This document shows, piece by piece, positions 59,029-64,000 of a DNA stretch of 64,000 bases. Numbering within the stretch: position 1 is the stretch's first letter; every line of letters begins with the position of its first letter. A program made the translations under genes and the position numbers. Below the pieces are notes generated by a model, which was not told the DNA's origin, did not search any database, and saw nothing but the letters and a program-made list of their open reading frames with translations. This stretch comes from Candidatus Dormiibacterota bacterium (GTDB lineage Bacteria > Vulcanimicrobiota > Vulcanimicrobiia > Vulcanimicrobiales > Vulcanimicrobiaceae): assembly GCA_035532035.1 (NCBI GenBank), contig DATKRS010000019.1, positions 62,001 through 126,000 on the forward strand, written 5' to 3'.

Positions 59029-59549
59029 CAAACGAACATATCGACAGCAGCACCCTCATCGACTACCTCCACCACGAGCTCGCGCCGGGGCAGGACGTGC
59101 TGGTGCACGCCCATTTGACCGCCTGCACGGAGTGTGCCGGCGCGTACGAGGCGGAGGCTCGCTTAACGGAAGCACTGCGCGCCGAGGCGCGTGCGGCCGA
59201 GCGAGAGCTCCCGTTGCGCGTCGAGAACCACATTTTGACCGGTATAGCGGGTCGCCCCATCCCGGCGTGGTTTCAGCGGTTACATATCCTCGTGCGGCCC
59301 GCAATCGGGTTGCCGGCCGCCGCGGTGCTCGTGCTGGCGCTCGCGCTCGGCTTTGCATCGCTGGGTTCGCATACGCAGCATGCACCGACAATTGCCGCGG
59401 CGTACTATCTCGACGCTCACGCGGCGCTTTCCAATAGGTCCCTGCCCTTCGCGCAAACGTCGGTGGTGCCGGCCGCGCTAGATAACGGGACGACCAACGC
59501 CGGCAACGCGAGCGCGGCCATCGCCGCAAACACGATCGCGAGCGAATGA
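59025..59549 (+). CDS. Anti-sigma factor with zinc-finger (ZAS) domain
   Basis: 174 aa. The N-terminal HAHLTACTEC (H-x3-C-x2-C) is the zinc anti-sigma motif. One transmembrane helix (about 93-112) separates it from a periplasmic tail. It would hold the ECF sigma at the membrane until proteolysed or oxidised. It overlaps both neighbours by 4 nt. Confidence 0.9.
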   Translation: MTNEHIDSSTLIDYLHHELAPGQDVLVHAHLTACTECAGAYEAEARLTEALRAEARAAERELPLRVENHILTGIAGRPIPAWFQRLHILVRPAIGLPAAAVLVLALALGFASLGSHTQHAPTIAAAYYLDAHAALSNRSLPFAQTSVVPAALDNGTTNAGNASAAIAANTIASE

Positions 59550-60574
59550 CGCTGCGCCGGGTTCTCACGCTCCTTCTCGTTCTCGCAGCCGGAGCGCACG
59601 TCTCGGCGGCACCCGCGCAAACCGACCACACGGCGTTTGCGTTGCTTCATGCAGCCGCGGAGGCACCACTTCACGTATCGTTCGTCGCCCAAGTCGAACT
59701 CCTGACGATCGGGTCGCACGGATCCGATGCCTCGATCTTTCGCGTCGAACATCGCGCTCCCAACTTGACGCGGCGGTGGTATCTGGCACCGTCGAACGTG
59801 TACGGCGATTGGACGGTCTCGCGCGGAGATTCGACCTATGCCGTCGACGTGAAGCACCACCGGGTGGTCGTTACCCGGCACGATGCCTTCGGCGTCCACT
59901 TCGGCTGGCGCCACAACCTCGCGCTACTGACGCGAAACTACGCGCCTATCCTCGGACCCGACGCGCAGATCGCGGGGCGCCGCGCCCGCACGATCTCACT
60001 CGTGAATCGATACTCGGGTGCCACGACGATGCGGCTGTGGGTCGATGCGGCGACCGGCCTCATGCTCCAACGGCAGGTCTACGCCACGGATGGCTCGCTC
60101 GTAGTGCAGATGCACTTCGCCGAGCTTCGCATCACGAACGACATTCCGATCTCCACCTTCAGCCTCCCCGCCAACTACGCCCAAACCATTGGCCCAAGTC
60201 GCAGCCTGCCTTCTAACAACCCCGCGCGGGCGATGGCGGAAAGCGGCTTCGCAGCGCGAGCGCCGCGCTTTCTTCCCGAGGGTTTCACGCCGGTCGCCGC
60301 CGACGTCGGCGACGAGAAAGGGATACGGACGCTGCACATCCTCTACTCCGACGGCCTGCGCACGATCTCGCTCTTCGAAAACGCCCGCGGTGCCGCAGTC
60401 GACATGTCGGGATATCATCCGGTCGCACTCACGGTCGGTCCGCTGCACGTGGAATCCGTCGATCGAGGGCCGACGACGCTGTTCGCGTGGTCGCAAGGGA
60501 ACCTCCACTATGCGCTCGTCGGCGATTTGAACCGCGAGGACTTGGAGAAGATCGCGCTCTCGCTCGCGCAGTAA
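59546..60574 (+). CDS. RseB/MucB-like periplasmic regulator
   Basis: 342 aa with a signal peptide (1-24), an LolA-like first domain (about 45-215, with RLWVDAATGLMLQRQVYATD) and a second domain (about 235-340, PRFLPEGFTPVAADVGDEKG). The layout matches RseB, which protects the anti-sigma factor from cleavage and senses envelope lipids or LPS. It is the third gene of the sigma operon. Confidence 0.85.
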   Translation: MTLRRVLTLLLVLAAGAHVSAAPAQTDHTAFALLHAAAEAPLHVSFVAQVELLTIGSHGSDASIFRVEHRAPNLTRRWYLAPSNVYGDWTVSRGDSTYAVDVKHHRVVVTRHDAFGVHFGWRHNLALLTRNYAPILGPDAQIAGRRARTISLVNRYSGATTMRLWVDAATGLMLQRQVYATDGSLVVQMHFAELRITNDIPISTFSLPANYAQTIGPSRSLPSNNPARAMAESGFAARAPRFLPEGFTPVAADVGDEKGIRTLHILYSDGLRTISLFENARGAAVDMSGYHPVALTVGPLHVESVDRGPTTLFAWSQGNLHYALVGDLNREDLEKIALSLAQ

Positions 60575-60580
60575 CGTGCC

Positions 60581-61912
60581 TCACCCAGAGCGCAGGCTGC
60601 GCAACGGGACTGCCACGACTCCTTCGCGCGAGCCGTCGATCAGCGTGTCGTTCACGATGATGGGAGAGCCGACGTTGAAGTGGACCCCTTCCGCCTTTCT
60701 CCCGAGGACGCGGCCCGTTGCCGCGTCAACCGCCCAGAAGTAGCCGCCGAGATCTCCAAAATAGACGATCCCGTTTCGGGCGACGAGCCCGCCTTTCACG
60801 GGCCCTTTCACGCGTAGCTGCCAAAGGACTCGCCCGCTGCGCACGTCAAGGGCGCTCACGATTGATGTCAGGGCGCTGCCGATGAAGATTGCGTTTCGAT
60901 AGATAAGCGGAATCGCGGATTCGTTGAACGCCGGAGCGCGGCCTTTGACGTTGGCAAGCGTGCGATCCCAGAGCACGCTTCCCGTTCGCTTGTCAAGGGC
61001 ATATACGTGCTGGCGCGCGAGGGATCCGAACTGTACGACCCAGCCTTGCGGGCCACGTGCGAGCGGCTCTACGTACATGCCCACGAGGCTCGTCTTCGTC
61101 GATGCAATCGGATCGTCGGCTATCGCGCCGTCCACGCGCGCGAACGCTCGTCTCCAGAGGACCGCGCCGGTCTTGGCGTTCAGCGCGTAGACGGCGTTGG
61201 GAAAGCCACCGGAGACGTAGATTCTTCCTGCGTCGCCGCGGGTCACCGCCGTCATCGAAAAGAACGACGGTAATGACGCGTGCCACCGATACGCGCCTGT
61301 CTTGGAATCGAGCGCTACGACGGCGCCGGCGCCGTCCGCGTGGACGATCGCGCCACCGACCAATAGGGGCGTCGGCATGCCGGTTCCCGCAATGCCCTGC
61401 GACCACGTCTCTCGCCCGGTCGCCGCGTCGATCGCTTCGATGCGATTGGTTCCCAAGCCCATGACGACGTACGACGGCGGGAAGTACGCCGAGCAGTCGG
61501 AGTTGCCCGTCGCAACGAAGATCGTGCCGCGCTCGTAGATCGGCTGGGCCATGAGCTCGTTCTCCGCTTTGTACGTCCAGCGGATGGCACCCGTCGCTCC
61601 ATCGATCGCGTACAGGCGATGGTCGTTCGAGGCCACCAGAATTGCATCGTGGTAGACAACGGGGGACGAGGAGATGCCGCCGGTTCGAACGCTCCACGCG
61701 AACGCGCTCGGAAGGCGCGGATCGACCACGACGACGTTGAGGCCGCCCCCCAAGCGAAAGCTCGTCCACGACGTCTCACGGTCCGAGCGAAAGATGCGCA
61801 CGCTCGGATCGGGCGGCGCCGTCACGCCCATCGCGCGCGATTCCTGATGCTGCGAGCACGCGGCAAGTACGAGCGCAAGCGGCCAAAGCCACGCATTCCT
61901 GAGAGATGCCAT
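60581..61912 (-). CDS. PQQ-repeat beta-propeller lipoprotein
   Basis: 443 aa with a lipobox (ALVLAACS) and repeated propeller blades (LYAIDGATGAIRWTYKAENE; VVALDSKTGAYRWHA; VYALDKRTGSVLWDRTL; VSALDVRSGRVLWQLRVKGP). It resembles BamB or PQQ-type sensors; no dehydrogenase active site is evident. It is divergent from a clear paralogue at 61991 with nearly co-linear sequence. Confidence 0.88.
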   Translation of the reverse strand: MASLRNAWLWPLALVLAACSQHQESRAMGVTAPPDPSVRIFRSDRETSWTSFRLGGGLNVVVVDPRLPSAFAWSVRTGGISSSPVVYHDAILVASNDHRLYAIDGATGAIRWTYKAENELMAQPIYERGTIFVATGNSDCSAYFPPSYVVMGLGTNRIEAIDAATGRETWSQGIAGTGMPTPLLVGGAIVHADGAGAVVALDSKTGAYRWHASLPSFFSMTAVTRGDAGRIYVSGGFPNAVYALNAKTGAVLWRRAFARVDGAIADDPIASTKTSLVGMYVEPLARGPQGWVVQFGSLARQHVYALDKRTGSVLWDRTLANVKGRAPAFNESAIPLIYRNAIFIGSALTSIVSALDVRSGRVLWQLRVKGPVKGGLVARNGIVYFGDLGGYFWAVDAATGRVLGRKAEGVHFNVGSPIIVNDTLIDGSREGVVAVPLRSLRSG

Positions 61913-61990
61913 GAGACGCGCCCTTCTCGCGACAAGGCGCCGCGCCCTCGGAGCGCCGAACGGGGCATCGTGGGGACTCCGACCGCGAGT

Positions 61991-63418
61991 GTGTTGCGCT
62001 GGACCTCGGCATTGTCGCTCGCGCTATGCGCGTGCTCGACGCACTACGCGTCTCCTGCGATGGGCGTTGCCGGCACGCCGGATCCAAGGGTGACGGTCTT
62101 CCGCGCCGATCGGGAGCGGTCGTGGTCGAGCTTTCGCTTGGGGGGCGGCCTCAACGTCGTCGTCGCGAGTCGCGGTTTGCCGCGTGAGTTTGCATGGCGC
62201 TTCCCTACCGGCGGCATCTCGTCGTCCCCTACTGTCATAAGGACGACGATTCTCGTCTCCGCCAACGACGATCATCTCTACGCGATCGACGCTTCCACCG
62301 GCGCGCTGCGATGGCGATACCACGCGGAGAACGAAATCATGTCGCAGCCCGCCTATGCGCACGGGCTCGTCTACGTCGGCATCGGCAATTCCGAGAACAC
62401 CGCCTACGACCCGCCGTATTTTACGGTCGTCGGATCGGGAATGAACAAACTCGAAGCCATCTCCGCAAACACCGGCATCGAGCAATGGTGGAGCGGCCTC
62501 GACGGGACGGGCATGCCTTCACCGGCGGTCGTCGGAAGCAACGTTATCGCGGTAACCGGACATGGAACCGTCTTGGCGGTCGACGCTAAACGGGGAACCT
62601 TTCGCTGGCGCAGGGAGCTGGAGACCGTCTTCGCGATGTCCAGCGTCGTCAGCGATGCTGACGGGCGGCTCTATCTCTGCGGTCGGTTCCAGAATGCCGT
62701 CTTCGCGCTGAACGCGAACGACGGAAACATCCTGTGGACGCATACCTTCGACCGTCTCGTGGGCGGAGTCGGTGACGATCCGCTTGCGTCAACGCCGGGC
62801 GCGGTGATCGGCGATTACCTCCAGCCTCTGCGCGCTGGCCCCTTCGGCATGTTCGTGACGTACGGCTCGGTGGCACGCGAGCACGTGTACGCACTCGACA
62901 AGCGTGACGGCCACCTTCTTTGGGACAGGACTCTGGGCGCGGTGCAAGGCGTCGTGCCGCGGTACAACGAGTCTGCGATCGCGCTCGTCTACGGCGATCG
63001 CGTCTACGTCGGCAGCACGGTCGCTCCGATCGTTACGGCGCTCGACGCGCACTCCGGGCGCGTCGTCTGGCAGCTCCACGTCGGCGGACCGGTGAAGGGC
63101 GGCATCGCCGCACGAGACGGCATTCTCTACTTCGGCGATTTGACCGGCGTTCTGTGGGCCGTCGATGCACGAAGCGGTCGAGCCGTCGGACGCGTCGCCA
63201 CCGACATGCACTTCAACGTCGGCTCACCGATCATCGTCAACGACTCGCTCGTCGATGGAGGCCTGGAGGACGTCATCGCATTGCCGCTGTCCAACATCCG
63301 CGCGTCGCAACCCATGCCGGGCGTCACGAGTCTCTCCCTCTGGCAGAAGATCGCTCGAGGGATCGCGAGCGTCGTTCCCCACCGTGATCCCCATCGCGAG
63401 GCCGCCTACTATCGCTGA
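61991..63418 (+). CDS. PQQ-repeat beta-propeller lipoprotein (paralogue)
   Basis: 475 aa from GTG 61991 (GTG 61970 is also possible), lipobox LALCAC. The sequence parallels the protein at 60581 over its whole length (shared SFRLGGGLNVVV, FHFNVGSPIIVND-type ending, VYALDKR, LWDRTL) plus about 30 extra C-terminal residues. The pair arose by inverted duplication. Function is unknown; a role in outer-membrane assembly is possible. Confidence 0.87.
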   Translation: MLRWTSALSLALCACSTHYASPAMGVAGTPDPRVTVFRADRERSWSSFRLGGGLNVVVASRGLPREFAWRFPTGGISSSPTVIRTTILVSANDDHLYAIDASTGALRWRYHAENEIMSQPAYAHGLVYVGIGNSENTAYDPPYFTVVGSGMNKLEAISANTGIEQWWSGLDGTGMPSPAVVGSNVIAVTGHGTVLAVDAKRGTFRWRRELETVFAMSSVVSDADGRLYLCGRFQNAVFALNANDGNILWTHTFDRLVGGVGDDPLASTPGAVIGDYLQPLRAGPFGMFVTYGSVAREHVYALDKRDGHLLWDRTLGAVQGVVPRYNESAIALVYGDRVYVGSTVAPIVTALDAHSGRVVWQLHVGGPVKGGIAARDGILYFGDLTGVLWAVDARSGRAVGRVATDMHFNVGSPIIVNDSLVDGGLEDVIALPLSNIRASQPMPGVTSLSLWQKIARGIASVVPHRDPHREAAYYR

Positions 63419-64000
63419 GCGTCCGCCGCCTGCGCGATGCGCGCGATCGACTCCACGATCGACTCGATGACGTAGCCCCCCTCGAGGACGTAGGCGAGTC
63501 GCCCGCCGCAGTACTCCGCGGCCGTTCGTTCTATTTGCTCCGCGAGCGGCGTGGCCGCCTCGACGCCAATGCCGAGATCGCCGACTGGATCGCCCGCAAC
63601 GTAATCGAATCCGGCGCTGACGACGAGCATGTCGGGGCGCACCTCAGCCGCTACGCGCGGCAAGAGCGCCTCCCACACGGCAACGAACTTTGCGGTACTC
63701 ACCCCCGAAGCCGGGAGCGGTGCATTCACAACCAGGTCTGCGCCAAGCATCAGCGACTCTGAGGAGTTGCCGGTTCCCGGGTACGCCGGCGACGCATGGG
63801 TGGAGACGTACGACAACCCGTTGCCGGCTGCGGCCTGCGTGCCGTTCCCGTGATGGTAGTCGAAGTCGACGACAAGAACCCGGCCGCCGTAGTGCGATAG
63901 AAGCGCCCGCGCCGCAATCGCGGCATTGTTGAAGATGCAGAATCCCATCCCGCGTGCCGGCTCGGCATGGTGCCCCGGCGGCCGCACGAGCGCGAAGGTC
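63409..64000 (-). CDS. Histone-deacetylase/acetylpolyamine-amidohydrolase family protein, partial
   Basis: The C-terminal 197 residues are visible; the start lies beyond base 64000. Family motifs: VRPPGHHAEPARGMGFCIFN NAAIAA (catalytic His pair), VDFDYHHGNGTQ (zinc ligands), SAGFDYVAGDPVGDLGI and VLEGGYV. Bacterial members deacetylate polyamines or small acetylated substrates. It is convergent with the propeller gene, with a 10-nt overlap. Confidence 0.95.
   Translation of the reverse strand, partial: TFALVRPPGHHAEPARGMGFCIFNNAAIAARALLSHYGGRVLVVDFDYHHGNGTQAAAGNGLSYVSTHASPAYPGTGNSSESLMLGADLVVNAPLPASGVSTAKFVAVWEALLPRVAAEVRPDMLVVSAGFDYVAGDPVGDLGIGVEAATPLAEQIERTAAEYCGGRLAYVLEGGYVIESIVESIARIAQAADAQR

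Overview
The window is high-GC DNA from a bacterium with an outer membrane. It encodes two TonB-dependent receptors, an LPS-heptose epimerase (HldD), BamB-like propeller lipoproteins and a CsgG-like protein. SCO proteins, a cytochrome c fusion and a multicopper oxidase point to aerobic metabolism. The mix of secreted proteins and the tightly overlapping genes would fit an uncultured phylum such as Eremiobacterota (WPS-2), but that placement is a guess. No rRNA or CRISPR array is present.

Layout. 1-512: end of a fatty-acid desaturase. 549-10087 (minus): one run of nine overlapping genes. It starts with a TonB receptor and two small proteins, followed by an orphan ABC ATPase, NagZ, a serine hydrolase, AnmK, MurQ and DUF4127, which reads as a muropeptide salvage operon. 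10146-16804: two divergent Xre regulators, MsrB, a split transketolase, glutamate dehydrogenase, and a squalene/phytoene-synthase-like gene next to a diverged prenyl-synthase-like gene. 16843-25130: secreted M61 peptidase, sortilin-like propeller protein, serine hydrolase, PAP2 phosphatase and a polytopic membrane protein. 25213-27982: arsenic operon (ArsR, a shrunken ArsI, ArsC, Acr3) divergent from a FitA/VapC-type toxin-antitoxin pair.

28032-40395 is an integrated mobile element of about 12.4 kb inserted in the 3' half of tRNA-Asn. It is bounded by 45-bp repeats that match at 43 positions. It carries a tyrosine integrase, an excisionase, a serine recombinase, a replication-type protein whose gene contains an iteron array with an adjacent A-rich tract (lambda-like layout), several small zinc-finger proteins, two secreted proteins, and a 0.6-kb gene-free stretch with a chain of hairpins. 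No phage structural or conjugation genes were recognised. The integrase reading frame runs across the attachment site, so its C-terminus should differ between the integrated and excised forms.

40351-64000: intact tRNA-Asn, CsgG-like protein, an S-adenosylmethionine cycle (AhcY, MetK) opposite a folate cyclodeaminase, PHP and YmdB phosphoesterases, and a copper/respiration-flavoured block (TonB receptor, cytochrome-containing fusion, multicopper oxidase, TlpA/MauE pair, two SCO proteins). Then come HldD, a CPBP protease, an ECF sigma/anti-sigma/RseB operon, two divergent PQQ-propeller paralogues and a partial histone-deacetylase-like hydrolase.

A recurring oddity is that three or four genes have no ATG, GTG or TTG upstream of their conserved N-terminus. 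They appear to begin at ATC or CTG, most of them behind a good Shine-Dalgarno sequence.
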